Shown here piece after piece: positions 49,885 through 59,213 of a stretch of DNA of 64,000 nucleotides; position 1 is the first letter of the stretch; the number at the start of each line of letters is the position of its first letter. The notes beneath the pieces are model-generated. The model did no database searches, was not told where the DNA came from, and worked only from the letters and a program-made list of their open reading frames with translations. This stretch comes from Massilia sp. Se16.2.3. Lineage in GTDB: Bacteria; Pseudomonadota; Gammaproteobacteria; Burkholderiales; Burkholderiaceae_D. The translations under genes were made by a program, and so were the position numbers. The stretch is from the NCBI RefSeq assembly GCF_014171595.1, contig NZ_CP050451.1, positions 62,001 to 126,000 of the forward strand. Direction: 5' to 3'.

Positions 49885-50837
49885 GCTGGACTGAAGTCGT
49901 CATCGAAATCGCACGCGAGCATGCCGAGGCACTCTCCGACGCCTTGATGGAAGCGGGCGCGCTGTCGGTGTCGGTGGAAGACGCCGACGAAGGCACCGAG
50001 CAGGAACGCCCGCTGTTCGGCGAGCCCGGCATGGAGCCGAAGGAAGCGGCCTGGGACCACAGCCGTGTCGTGGCGCTGACCGATGTCGATGCCGACCAGG
50101 CGGCGATCGTCGCCGAAGCCGCTGCCGCCATCAAGCTGGCCACTGTGCCGGCGTTTTCCACCCGCGCGGTGGCGGACGCCGACTGGGTGCGCCTGACGCA
50201 GTCGCAGTTCGAGCCGATCCATATCGGCACCAACATCTGGGTCGTGCCGAGCTGGCACGAGGCTCCTGATCCTGACGGGTTGATTCTCGAACTCGATCCG
50301 GGCCTGGCTTTCGGCACCGGCAGCCATCCGACCACGCGCCTGTGCATGGAATGGCTGGAAGCCCATCCGAAGCCGGGCAAATCGGTGCTCGACTACGGCT
50401 GCGGTTCCGGCATCCTGGCGATGGTCGCCAAGAAAATGGGCGCGGGCGACGTGGCCGGGGTCGACATCGACCCGCAGGCCATCGAATCGGCGCGTTTGAA
50501 TGCCGAGCGCAATGGGTGCGAGATCACCTTCTACGTGCCGGACGAACTGGCTGTCTCGTCGAATGCGCTGCATGCAAGCGGCAAGTTCGACATCGTGGTG
50601 GCCAACATCCTGTCGAGCCCCTTGAAGCTGATGGCGCCGATGCTGTCCGGCCGCGTGGCGCCGGGCGGTTCGCTGGTGCTGTCGGGTGTGCTGGCGCGCC
50701 AGGCCGAGGAAGTGGCCGCCGCCTACGCGCCCTTCATCAAGCTGGGCGTCTGGGCCGAGCAGGACGGCTGGGTTGCCCTTCACGGGACGCTGGGCCAGGA
50801 CACGGTACCGGCCGCGCGCTCCACCCCGCAAGGCTAA
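49881..50837 (+). CDS. prmA: Ribosomal protein L11 methyltransferase
   Basis: Trimethylates L11 on the ribosome. 318 aa. The N-terminal substrate-binding part is [20 protein letters not shown]; the Rossmann methyltransferase domain carries [35 protein letters not shown] (SAM motif I), [14 protein letters not shown] and [17 protein letters not shown] (Asn-Ile-Leu acceptor region). It overlaps accC and is followed 4 bp later by the zinc-ribbon gene. Confidence 0.97.
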   Translation: MSWTEVVIEIAREHAEALSDALMEAGALSVSVEDADEGTEQERPLFGEPGMEPKEAAWDHSRVVALTDVDADQAAIVAEAAAAIKLATVPAFSTRAVADADWVRLTQSQFEPIHIGTNIWVVPSWHEAPDPDGLILELDPGLAFGTGSHPTTRLCMEWLEAHPKPGKSVLDYGCGSGILAMVAKKMGAGDVAGVDIDPQAIESARLNAERNGCEITFYVPDELAVSSNALHASGKFDIVVANILSSPLKLMAPMLSGRVAPGGSLVLSGVLARQAEEVAAAYAPFIKLGVWAEQDGWVALHGTLGQDTVPAARSTPQG

Positions 50838-50841
50838 GCGG

Positions 50842-52818
50842 ATGGCGCTCGCCACCCAATGCCCCCCCCACTGCGGCACGATGTTCCGGGTCGCCTCGGA
50901 CCAGCTCAAGCTGCGCGGGGGCATCGTCCGCTGCGGCGCCTGCCGGAAATCTTCGACGGCAGCGCCAGCCTGGTCGACCTCGACAAGCTGGCCGCGCGCG
51001 CGCCGGCAGCGCCGACGCCAGCAGCGCCGACGCCAGCCGCGCCGGAGCCGGCTCCCGCTGCCGCTCCCGCCCCCCTTCCCCACGCTCCTGTCGCACAGGC
51101 GCCTGCCGAAGCGGACCCGCTGCCCTTCACCGTCGTCGAACACGAGGTTGACAGTACGCCTGCACCGGAGGCCGAGACCAGGCCGTTTGACGACGACGTG
51201 CCGGTCTACACGCTCGACTTCGATCACACCTTCGATCCGCTCGGCATCCTGCCGAACGTCGCGGGACAGGATGCGCCGGAGTTCGTTGCGCCAGTCGCGG
51301 ACGAGGAATCGGCCGGGCTTGATCCTGTCGCCGCGCTGGCGGAATCGGCGCCACACGACACACAGGACGGCGAGGCATCCGATGCGAGCGCCGTAGCGGA
51401 ACCGGTTCCCGAGGCGGTGGAGGCGCAAGCGACCAGCGCGAACGATGCAGGGAGCGACCTCGAACCCGAGGCCGGCACGGATGCGGTGACGCACGATGCA
51501 ATCGATGCCGCGGCCGAAGCACAGCCCGAGGCCGCACCGGATGCGGCAGCAGCGTCGGTAGCGGAGGCGGAGGAAGAACCGGAAACGGTAGCGCAAGCCG
51601 ACACCGCGCTCGAGGCCACCACCGAGCCTCTGCTGGAAACGTCCGCGGAGAACGCCGGGCCGGTAGGGGCCGCATCTGCCCATGCGCCAGCGGCTGCCGA
51701 AACGGACAGCACCGAAGCGGCTACCGCACCGGCCGCGGTCCAGGACGCCCCGCCCGCCATCGAAGCGCACCCGGTGCCGGCGCAGCACCATCCCGCCACC
51801 GACAGCCAGGGTCGCATCGAACCCGCCTTCGGCCTGCCGGAAAACGCTGCGCTGCCCACCCCGGCCCTGCCCGCGCGGGATGACGCATCCCCCATCGTGG
51901 TCGACCTGACGCCGGATACGACCTTCAACGTGGCCGCGATCGAGGCGTTGAGCGCGCCCGCGGCCGAGCCGCTGACCCTGCGCCGCGTCACGCACAACAC
52001 CTTCCCGGAAATCGCGCTGACGGCCGACTCGGATACCGCGTCGGATACCGCGCCGGATACCGCATCGGCCAGTACCGCGGGCCCCGGCCTGGCCAGCGAA
52101 GCGCCCCCTTGCTTCCGCTGCGCGAGTCCGCCGATGGCGCGGGCGGCGCGTCGCATGCGCACGACGCGTCGGCCATGCCGGCCGAGGCCAGTGTGCGCAC
52201 CCCGGCCGCGCGCCGCGCCGAGCGCGCGGCGGCGCGGCGCTCCAAGCTCACCCCGACCAAAATCGAGGCGCAGCCGAAACTGCGCGCCGCCGAGATCGAC
52301 GAGCCGGAGTTCGTCAAGCGCGGCCGCCAGCAGGAACAAAGCGGACGCACGCGCAAGATCGCGATGCTGGCCGGCTCGCTCGTCCTGCTGCTGCTGCTGC
52401 TCGCGCAAGGCGCCTTCACCTTCCGCAACGCGGTCGCCGCACGCTTCCCGGCCCTGAAGCCGGCGCTGGTGTCGGGCTGCGCGCTGCTGGGCTGCCGCGT
52501 CGAGCTGCCAGCCCGGTCGAGAACCTCGTCATCGAAACCGGCGAACTGACCACGCTCGGCGGAGGCGCCTATTCGTTCACGACCGAGCTGCGCAACACCG
52601 GCAGCACGAACCAGGCCTGGCCGAGCCTGGAGCTGGCGCTGACGGACGCCAACGACAAGCCGCTGCTGCGCCGCGTGTTCGCGCCCGGGGACTACCTGGC
52701 CGCCGGTACGCCGCTGGCCGCCGGCATCGCGCCGCGTACCGAACAAGCGATCAAGCTCCACTTCCGCGTGGACAACCTGAAACCATCCGGCTACCACATC
52801 GCCGTCTTCTATCCCTGA
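50842..52818 (+). CDS. Zinc-ribbon/DUF3426-type membrane protein (three frameshifts)
   Basis: Uncharacterised protein with an MJ0042-type N-terminal zinc ribbon, a long acidic Ala/Glu/Pro-rich linker, one transmembrane helix (IAMLAGSLVLLLLLLAQG) and a C-terminal DUF3426-like periplasmic domain (YSFTTELRNTG, LKPSGYHIAVFYP). The start MALATQCPPHCGT has an extra Pro in the first zinc knuckle, which should read CPHC, within a run of eight C; the second is RCGACR. The frame breaks near 50945, 52108 and 52513; each is repaired by a one- or two-base change, giving about 658 aa. It follows prmA as in many Burkholderiales. Function unknown. Confidence 0.82.
52026..52069 (+). repeat. 12-bp minisatellite encoding SDTA/PDTA in the zinc-ribbon gene
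   Basis: Units of TCGGATACCGCG encode SDTASDTAPDTAS in the acidic linker, just before the frameshift near 52108. The unit matches the array in chpA at 27671-27739 at DNA level. It is an in-frame slippage-prone array in disordered protein sequence. Confidence 0.75.
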
Positions 52819-52825
52819 CACCTCC

Positions 52826-53768
52826 ATGACCCACACTACCCTGATCTGCGGATCGCTGGCATTCGACAAGATCATGCAGTACCACGGCCGTTTCGCCGAG
52901 ACGCTGCTGGCGGACCAGCTGCACCGCGTGAACGTGTCCTTCCTGGTGCCGACGCTGCGCACCGAATACGGCGGCTGCTCGGCCAACATCGCCTACAACC
53001 TGAACCTGCTCGGCGGCGATCCTTTGATCATGGCGACCATCGGCCAGGACGGCGGCGACTACCTCGAGCGCCTGCGCAACTTCGGCATCAAGACGCGCGC
53101 CATCAAGACCATCGGCGACGCCTACACGGCGCAGTGCTTCGTCACCGCCGACCAGGACAACAACCAGATCAACGCCTTCCACCCGGGCGCGATGCAGTTC
53201 TCGCACGAGAACAACGTGGCCGACTGCGGCCCGCTGCGCGTGGCGATCATCGCCCCGGACGGCCGCGACGGCATGCTCAAGCACGCGCGCGACTGCGCCG
53301 CGCAAGGCGTGCCCTTCATGTTCGACCCCGGCCAGCAGCTGCCGATGTTCAGCGGCGAGGAACTGCTGACTTTCATCGAGCAGGCGACCTACCTGGCTGC
53401 CAACGACTACGAGATCGAGATGGTCATGGACCGCACCAGGCTGTCGCTGGACGAGATCGCGGCACGCCCGGAAGCGCTGATCGTCACGCGCGGCGAAAAA
53501 GGGCTCCGAGATCTACGCGGGCGGCCAGCGCCACGATATCCCGGCGGTGCCGGCAGCCGCCATCGTCGACCCGACCGGTTGCGGCGACGCCTACCGCGCC
53601 GGCCTCCTGTACGGTATCGCCCAGGGCTACGACTGGCCGACCACGGGCCGCCTGGCCAGCCTGCTCGGTTCGATCAAGATCGCCCACCAGGGCGGCCAGA
53701 ACCACAAGTTCACCCCAAGCGAGATCGCGGAAAAATTCGAAGCCGCCTTCGGCTACCGCTTCAAGTAA
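52826..53768 (+). CDS. PfkB-family carbohydrate/nucleoside kinase (frameshifted)
   Basis: Ribokinase-fold kinase, adenosine-kinase-like in wording (TLICGSLAFDKIMQYHGRF, TEYGGCSANIAYNLNLLGG). The frame from ATG 52826 is intact to ALIVTRGEKG; an extra G in GAAAAAGGG near 53500 then shifts it. The corrected frame reads SEIYAGGQRHDIPAV and ends with the anion-hole and catalytic motif VDPTGCGDAYRAGLLYG and a TAA at 53766-53768, 313 aa in total. The sugar or nucleoside substrate cannot be settled; adenosine or ribose-type are both possible. Confidence 0.9.
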
Positions 53769-53801
53769 GCTTTACATCGGGGACGGTAGCGTCTTCTATT
53801 C

Positions 53802-53831
53802 GTAGGGTGGGGTCCCGACCCCACGCGGTAC
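53802..53831. repeat. REP-like hairpin GTAGGGTGGGG...CCCCACGCGGTAC
   Basis: A short palindrome (GTGGGGTCCCGACCCCAC) with the GTAGGG arm and GCGGTAC end of the same dispersed family as at 7.9-8.5, 22.97, 41.1 and 41.3 kb. It lies 33 bp after the kinase stop codon. Confidence 0.7.
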
Positions 53832-53886
53832 GTCCGCAGCGTGGCCACGATCGGTATTCGACCCACGACCGCAAACGGATCGGAAA

Positions 53887-53920
53887 ATAAAATGGGCAGC
53901 CCAGGCTGCCCATTTTTACA
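53887..53920. terminator. Bidirectional rho-independent terminator
   Basis: AAAATGGGCAGCC...GGCTGCCCATTTTT forms a stem of about 12 bp with A/T tracts on both sides, between the convergent PfkB kinase (+) and yggT (-). It can terminate both genes. Confidence 0.85.
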
Positions 53921-53937
53921 TCCGCCGCCGATCAAAC

Positions 53938-54465
53938 TTAAATCGGCACGAAGTTCCGCAACACGAACAGCACGATCTGCAGAAGCAGCACGGCCACCAG
54001 CACCGACAGATCCAGCCCGCCGATCGGCGGCACGACGCGCCGGATCGGCCGCAGCAGCGGATCGTTGAGGTCGTGCACGAACGGCGCCAGTGGCGCATGC
54101 GGGTTGACCCAGCTGAAAATCGCTTCGATGATGAGCAAGGCGATGAAGCCGTAGATGATCCACTTCAGGAAGCGCGCCAGCGCGAAGATGAATACCTGCT
54201 CGCCGGTGGCACCGACCATCAACAGCAGCGAGGTCGCCAGCAACACCACCAGGAAGGCGCCGATCAGGCTGGCCCAGTCGTAGCCGCCGGCACCGGGGAT
54301 GATGCGGCGCAAGGGCTTGACGAGCCAGTCGCTCAGCGTGAAGGTGAATTGCGCCACCGAGGCCGGCGGACGCACGCGGATGGCCTGCATCCAGAAACGC
54401 AATAACAGCACCCCGCCCAGCACACTGGCAATGGTATCGACGATCAGCTGAAGAATCGGCAGCAC
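53938..54465 (-). CDS. YggT family integral membrane protein
   Basis: 175-aa polytopic protein with two YGGT repeats, each with a hydrophobic helix pair followed by a Pro-Ile/Leu-Arg-Arg turn: SDWLVKPLRRIIPGAGGYDW and NDPLLRPIRRVVPPIGGLDL. Four or so transmembrane helices are evident. YggT proteins have been linked to osmotic tolerance in E. coli and to cell division or membrane organisation elsewhere; function here unproven. Confidence 0.93.
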   Translation of the reverse strand: MLPILQLIVDTIASVLGGVLLLRFWMQAIRVRPPASVAQFTFTLSDWLVKPLRRIIPGAGGYDWASLIGAFLVVLLATSLLLMVGATGEQVFIFALARFLKWIIYGFIALLIIEAIFSWVNPHAPLAPFVHDLNDPLLRPIRRVVPPIGGLDLSVLVAVLLLQIVLFVLRNFVPI

Positions 54466-54481
54466 GACAACTCCTTGAGAT

Positions 54482-54522
54482 AAAAAAAACCGCTGTGTGA
54501 CAATATCACACAGCGGTATTCT
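54482..54522 (-). terminator. Rho-independent terminator of the AAKP-repeat gene
   Basis: On the minus strand ACCGCTGTGTGA, loop, TCACACAGCGGT is followed by TTTTTTTT: an 11-12-bp stem and a T-tract about 30 bp after the stop of the histone-like gene and just upstream of yggT. Confidence 0.85.
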
Positions 54523-54546
54523 GCCCTAAGCGGGCACGCAGCGCGT

Positions 54547-56187
54547 TTACGGACGGCTGCTGGTCGGGAAAGGCCAGGCGGCGGCAGGCGACAGCGCGGT
54601 TTTCGCGGCCGGTGGAGGAGCGGCCGGCTTGGCGTCGGCAGCCGCGGCTGGCTGTGCGGCCGGCCTGGTGTCGGCGGCCTTCGCAGCTGGCTTCTTCGCC
54701 GCAGGCTTCTTCGCTGCCGGCTTGGCAGCGGCTTCCGGCTTGGCTTCGGCCTTGACAGCCGTGTCGGCCTTGGTGTCGGCCCTGGTGTCGGCCCTGGTGT
54801 CGGCCTTGGTGTCGGCCTTGGTGTCGGCCTTGGTGTCGGCCTTCGCCTCGGGCTTCGCTTCCGCCTTCATCGCTTCAGGCTTGGCTTCGGCTTTCATGGC
54901 TTCCGGTTTGGCTTCGGCCTTCATCGCTTCCGGCTTCTTGGCGGCTGGCTTTGCCGCTGGCTTGGCGGCTGCGGCAGGCTTGGCGGCGGCAGCAGGCGTG
55001 CTAGTGGAAGGTTTTGTAGCCGCCTCCTTGGCAGCTGGCTTGGCAGCCGGCTTGGTGGCTGCACTCTTGGCAGGGGCCTTGACTGGTGCCTTGCTGGCCG
55101 TGGCCTTGGTGGCAGTCTTCGCCGGCGCCTTGGCGGCGGTCTTGCTTGCCGGGCCCTTGGCTGGTGCCTTGCTTGCAGCCGCTTTCGCGACCGGCTTGGC
55201 TGCCGCGCCCTTTTTCGCAGCCGGCTTGGCGGCCGGCTTGGCGGCCGCGGTCTTTTGGCTGCCGGCTTGGTAGCGGTCGACTTCGCAGCCGCGCCCTTGG
55301 TGGCGGTCTTGGCGGCGGTCTTGGCAGGTGCTTTCGCGGCGGCGCCCTTGGCGGCGGTCTTGCTCGCCGCGCCTTTGGCCGGCGCCTTGGTGGCGGCGGC
55401 TTTCGCTACCGGCTTGGCTGCCGCGGCCTTCTTTGCGGCAGGCTTGGCAACGGCGGTTTTCTTGGCCGCTGGTTTGGCTGCAGGCTTGGCCGCTGCGGTC
55501 TTCTTGGCCGCTGGCTTGGCTGCAGGCTTGGCGGCTGCCGTCTTCTTCGCAGCGGGCTTGGCTGCAGGCTTGGCAGCGGCCGTCTTCCCGGCGGCTGGCT
55601 TGGCTGCAGGCTTGGCGTCCGCGGTCTTCTTGGCGGCTGGCTTGGCGGCAGGCTTGGCAGCCGCGGTCTTCTTTGGCAGCTGGCTTGGCGGCGGCTTTCT
55701 TCGCTGCCGGTGCGGCGGCCTTCCTGGCGGCCGGCTTGGCTGCGGACTTGGTGGCGGCGGCCTTCGCTACCGGCTTGGCTGCGGCTTTCTTGGCGGCCGG
55801 TTTGGCGGCGCTCTTGGCTGCAGGTTTGGCTGCAGGTTTGGCTGCGGCTTTGGCGGCTGGTTTCGCTGCCGGCTTGGCTGCGGCTTTCGCGGCTGGCTTT
55901 GCTGCCGGCTTGGCTGCGGCTTTTGCTGCCGGTTTCGCCGCGGCTTTCGCAGCTGGTTTGGCAGCTGGTTTGGCAGCTGGTTTCGCTGCCGGTTTTGCCG
56001 CAGCTTTCGCTGCCGGCTTCGCGGCGGCCTTGGTGGCTGCCTTGGCCGGGGCCTGTTTTACAGCGGCCGACTTCTTGGCGGCTGGTTTCTCTGCTGCGGC
56101 AGTCTTGGCAGCTGGTTTGGCGGCGGTCTTTGCGGACGTGCCCTTGGCTGCGGGTTTTGCTGCTGGTTTCTTAGCGGCTGTTGCCAT
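54547..56187 (-). CDS. Histone H1-like AAKP-repeat protein (AlgP/HctB-like; two compensating frameshifts)
   Basis: Very basic low-complexity protein, 546 aa, start MATAAKKPAAKPAAKGT with GAAGGAGAACG upstream. Nearly all of it is KPAAKPAAK-type repeat, as in AlgP and histone H1-like HC2, which bind and compact DNA. From about 55675 to 55255 the frame gives EDRGCQACRQASRQ-type sequence, but one base over it continues as KKTAAAKPAAKPAA, so two cancelling indels at AAAG/AAAAG runs are likely. A tail of different repeats follows: EAMKAEAKP three times and about seven ADT(K/R) units. A strong terminator lies downstream. Confidence 0.85.
   Translation of the reverse strand: MATAAKKPAAKPAAKGTSAKTAAKPAAKTAAAEKPAAKKSAAVKQAPAKAATKAAAKPAAKAAAKPAAKPAAKPAAKPAAKAAAKPAAKAAAKPAAKPAAKAAAKPAAKPAAKAAAKPAAKPAAKSAAKPAAKKAAAKPVAKAAATKSAAKPAARKAAAPAAKKAAAKPAAKEDRGCQACRQASRQEDRGRQACSQASRREDGRCQACSQARCEEDGSRQACSQASGQEDRSGQACSQTSGQENRRCQACRKEGRGSQAGSESRRHQGAGQRRGEQDRRQGRRRESTCQDRRQDRHQGRGCEVDRYQAGSQKTAAAKPAAKPAAKKGAAAKPVAKAAASKAPAKGPASKTAAKAPAKTATKATASKAPVKAPAKSAATKPAAKPAAKEAATKPSTSTPAAAAKPAAAAKPAAKPAAKKPEAMKAEAKPEAMKAEAKPEAMKAEAKPEAKADTKADTKADTKADTRADTRADTKADTAVKAEAKPEAAAKPAAKKPAAKKPAAKAADTRPAAQPAAAADAKPAAPPPAAKTALSPAAAWPFPTSSRP
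54765..55640 (-). repeat. Low-complexity Ala-Lys-Pro and ADTK repeat DNA
   Basis: Tandem 12- to 24-bp units on the coding strand encode KPAAK, EAMKAEAKP and ADT(K/R). The GTGTCGGCC(C/T)TG array at about 54770-54842 encodes seven ADT units. The region is prone to slippage and to sequencing or assembly error, which may explain the frame breaks near 55255 and 55675. Confidence 0.8.
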
Positions 56188-56906
56188 TTCGTTCTCCTTC
56201 TCTGCGATGAGAAAATACGCTACAAGGTTAAAAACCCGCCGACGAAGTCGGGCGAATTATTCATGGGCATAAACCAGGGGTTATTGCCAATGAATCCGGC
56301 ACCAGCTGAACTGCTGCAACTCCTCATCATTGCAGCGCTTCAGCCAACGACGTCGGGACACCCACCCACCATTCCAGCTGCGCTTTCACATCGCTGCCCT
56401 TGCGGGCGCGAAAAGAAAAAGCCGCCTTGCCTGATAACGATCAGGCAGTGCGGCTTGTTCTTTTCGCTACGCTTAAGTGCATACTGATTGAATCAGCGTC
56501 CCATTATTCGATCGGTTTTGTTTGCCCGCGAGCATGCGAAAAAATCCATGTTCACGTTTTGACAAATTCAATCACGTAAAGTACACGAAAACCTTGTCAG
56601 TGCGCAACCCGCACACACATAATTCGCACTACCGGACGAAGATGCGTCAAATGTCGCATCATGACAGCAGGCCGCCGGGGGCCAGTCCATTTCAAAGCGC
56701 ACCTGACTGCAGCAGGCTTGCTTCGCTTTACGCCATATTCGCTTCGTCGACAAATACCTGATGCGCCAAACGTGCATTCAAGTGCGATGAACCTTGCGCG
56801 CATGGGACCTCGCCGCGTCAATCGTGCGCGCCACCCGCCATGTCGCGATGCGCCCATCGCCTTCGTCGGCTCGCTATCCCTTTGACCACGCAACGCGCGA
56901 CTTGTC
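56188..56906. other. Intergenic region (~720 bp) with one long hairpin
   Basis: No gene is supported. At about 56407-56462, AAAAAGCCGCCTTGCCTGAT, AACG, ATCAGGCAGTGCGGCTTG forms a long imperfect stem flanked by A and T tracts, a possible terminator for either strand (here most likely for the Lnt-like gene reading leftwards). A TTGACA at 56559 on the plus strand has no good -10 partner. The part near 56520-56600 is AT-rich. Confidence 0.45.
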
Positions 56907-57880
56907 TCACACAAGCGGTTCCCGCGTGCGCCTTGCGCGCAGACCTGCACCATTCAATTGCGTGCGCTTGTCGGCACGCGCGAACAACAGCATTGCAGCG
57001 GCGAGTGCGACACAGAGCCAGCCGCCCCCCTCGCCGATCGTCTGGAACGTGGTGCGGGTGGTGCCCGGCGGCGGCAGGTACGCGAGCACACCAGTTCCCG
57101 GCAGGGGCTCGAGCGCGCCTCGGACCAGCACGCGTCCGTGTGCATCGGTCACGCTCAGCAAACCTTCGCGGGCGACGCGCACCATGCCGAAGCCCGACTC
57201 GATCCCGCGCAGCGCCGACAGGCGCGCGGCGTACACCGCATCGGCGCCGAAGTCCCGGGACGGCACCAGCACGAGGTCGGCGCCGGCGTGTGCATAGCGC
57301 AGTCCCAGCTCGGCGAAGTGCATGTCCTTGCAGATGGCCAGTCCCGCCTGGTAGCCCCTTGACGTCGACCAGCGCGAGACGGGTGCCGGCATCGACACCG
57401 CGTTCGCCCGGCGCCGGTGCTGCTTCTGGTAAGTCGCGCGCAGGGTGCCATCGGGGCCGATCAACCAGGCCAGGTTGCGCGAGCGGGCGCCCTCGTCGAT
57501 GCCGACGCCCAGCACCAGCCACACGCGCGCGCTTGCAGCCGCTGCGGCGAAACGGCCTTGCACCGCCATCGCGGCGGCTGGCGTGAGCACGGCAATCTTC
57601 TCGGGCAGGACGATCAGCTGCGCGCCCTGGCCGGCAAGTTGCGCGACATGGTGCTCGTACCCGGTCCAGACCCGCTCGACCTGCGCCTGCGGCACCGACG
57701 GGCCAAGAAAATCGTCGATGGCGGCCAGGCCGACCGCCATCCCCGCTCCGCCGGCGCGAGCGGTGCCACCCAAGCCAGCCACCAGACGGGTTCGAGCCCG
57801 AAAGCGACGCGCAAGCCGAGGTCGCCCAGCACGGCCAATGCCGCACTACTATATAGAGAAGCCGATGGCATCCTGGGCAT
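56907..57880 (-). pseudogene. Truncated Lnt-like carbon-nitrogen hydrolase
   Basis: Starts at ATG 57880 with a good ribosome site (GAGGAAGG) and a membrane segment (GLRVAFGLEPVWWLAWVAPLAP). At about 57755 it jumps, in another frame, straight to the nitrilase-like domain (VGLAAIDDFLGP, GAQLIVLPEKIAV), omitting the ~180 residues of helices an Lnt has. The catalytic Glu (LPEKI), Lys (YQKQH) and Cys (LAICKDMHF) are present. Two more cancelling indels lie near 57417 and 57358, where the alternative frame reads APGERGVDAGTRLALVDVKG. A C-terminal helix (WLCVALAAAMLLFA) remains. Best read as a deleted Lnt paralogue, though sequence error adds doubt. Confidence 0.7.
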
Positions 57881-57964
57881 GCGCCTTCCTCAGAACTTGA
57901 TTCGCGGAATTATCTCGCGCTTGCAGTCCCTGCGCTGACAAATCGGCAAGTCGGTACAGTGGGG

Positions 57965-57992
57965 GCAAAAAAAAGCCCGCTCGAAAGCGGGC
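57965..57992 (-). terminator. Rho-independent terminator of nrdB
   Basis: On the minus strand GCCCGCTTTCGAGCGGGC followed by TTTTTTTT, about 25 bp after the nrdB stop: a GC-rich 7-bp stem with a TTCG-type loop and a long T-tract. Confidence 0.92.
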
Positions 57993-58018
57993 CATTCCCA
58001 ATCAGTGCACCACCGGGA

Positions 58019-59125
58019 TCAATCCCAGTTCAGCGCGCCACCGGTCTGGTATTCCGTCACGCGCGTCTCGAAGAAGTTACGCTCCTTTTTGAGGTCGATC
58101 ATCTCGCTCATCCACGGGAACGGATTCTCTTCGTTCGGGAACAGCGGATCGAGACCGATCTGCACGGCGCGGCGGTTGGCGATGAAGCGCAGGTAGCCCT
58201 TGAACATCGGGGCGTTCAGGCCCAGCACGCCGCGTGGCATGGTGTCTTCGGCGTAGCGGTATTCGAGTTCGACGGCCTGCAGGAACAGGACTTTCAGCTC
58301 TTCGCGGAAGGCCGGGGTCCACAGCATCGGGTTTTCCATCTTGATCGTGTTGATCAGGTCGATGCCGAAGTTCACGTGCATCGACTCGTCGCGCAGGATG
58401 TACTGGTACTGCTCGGCGGCGCCCGTCATCTTGTTCTGGCGTCCCAGCGCCAGGATCTGGGTGAAGCCGACGTAGAAGAACAGGCCTTCCATCAGGCAGG
58501 CGAAGACGATGATCGACTTCAGCAGCTTCTGGTCGTTCTCCAGCGTGCCGGTCTTGAATTCCGGATCGGTCAGGACGTTGATGAACGGGATCAGGAACTG
58601 GTCCTTGTCGTGGATCGACTCGATCTCGTTATAGGCGTTGAAAATCTCGCGCTCGTCCAGGCCGAGCGACTCGACGATGTACTGGTAGGCGTGGGTGTGG
58701 ATCGCTTCTTCAAAAGCCTGGCGCAGCAGGTACTGGCGGCATTCCGGCGCCGTGATGTGGCGGTAGGTGCCCAGCACGATGTTGTTGGCGGCGAGCGAGT
58801 CGGCCGTGACAAAAAAGCCCAGGTTGCGTTTGACCAGGCGGCGTTCGTCTTCCGACAGGCCGTTTGGGCTCTTCCACAGCTCGATGTCGCGCTGCATGTT
58901 CACTTCCTGGGGCATCCAGTGGTTGGCGCAGCCGGCCAGGTACTTGTCCCAGGCCCACTTGTACTTGAACGGCACCAGCTGGTTGACGTCGGTCTGGCCG
59001 TTGATGATGCGCTTGTCGTCCGCGTTGACGCGCTTGGCGACCAGGGTGGCGTCCACGCCTTCCGGCAGGATTGCCCCTTGTGGTGCGGCCGGCGCACTCG
59101 TTTGTTCATCGTCCCATGACAGCAT
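58019..59125 (-). CDS. nrdB: Ribonucleoside-diphosphate reductase beta subunit (class Ia)
   Basis: Carries the diiron-tyrosyl radical cofactor of ribonucleotide reductase. 368 aa with ligands in [28 protein letters not shown] (Glu and His) and [15 protein letters not shown]; the radical Tyr lies in the helix before the [10 protein letters not shown] block. ATG at 59125 is preceded by AAGGAAAC. nrdA is 88 bp upstream with a GC hairpin between. Terminator at 57965-57992. Confidence 0.97.
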   Translation of the reverse strand: MLSWDDEQTSAPAAPQGAILPEGVDATLVAKRVNADDKRIINGQTDVNQLVPFKYKWAWDKYLAGCANHWMPQEVNMQRDIELWKSPNGLSEDERRLVKRNLGFFVTADSLAANNIVLGTYRHITAPECRQYLLRQAFEEAIHTHAYQYIVESLGLDEREIFNAYNEIESIHDKDQFLIPFINVLTDPEFKTGTLENDQKLLKSIIVFACLMEGLFFYVGFTQILALGRQNKMTGAAEQYQYILRDESMHVNFGIDLINTIKMENPMLWTPAFREELKVLFLQAVELEYRYAEDTMPRGVLGLNAPMFKGYLRFIANRRAVQIGLDPLFPNEENPFPWMSEMIDLKKERNFFETRVTEYQTGGALNWD

Positions 59126-59160
59126 GATCGTTTCCTTCTATTTCGTGTTCTGTGACAGCG

Positions 59161-59183
59161 ACGCCCGGCGCGAAGGCCGGGCG
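59161..59183. promoter_or_regulatory. GC hairpin between nrdA and nrdB
   Basis: CGCCCGGC, GCGAA, GGCCGGGCG: an 8-bp GC stem with no T-tract, in the 88-bp nrdA-nrdB spacer. It could slow degradation or reduce read-through and so set the NrdA:NrdB ratio; that role is inference. Confidence 0.5.
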
Positions 59184-59213
59184 TGCATTTCAATTGTTAA
59201 GCGTTCGCTACGA

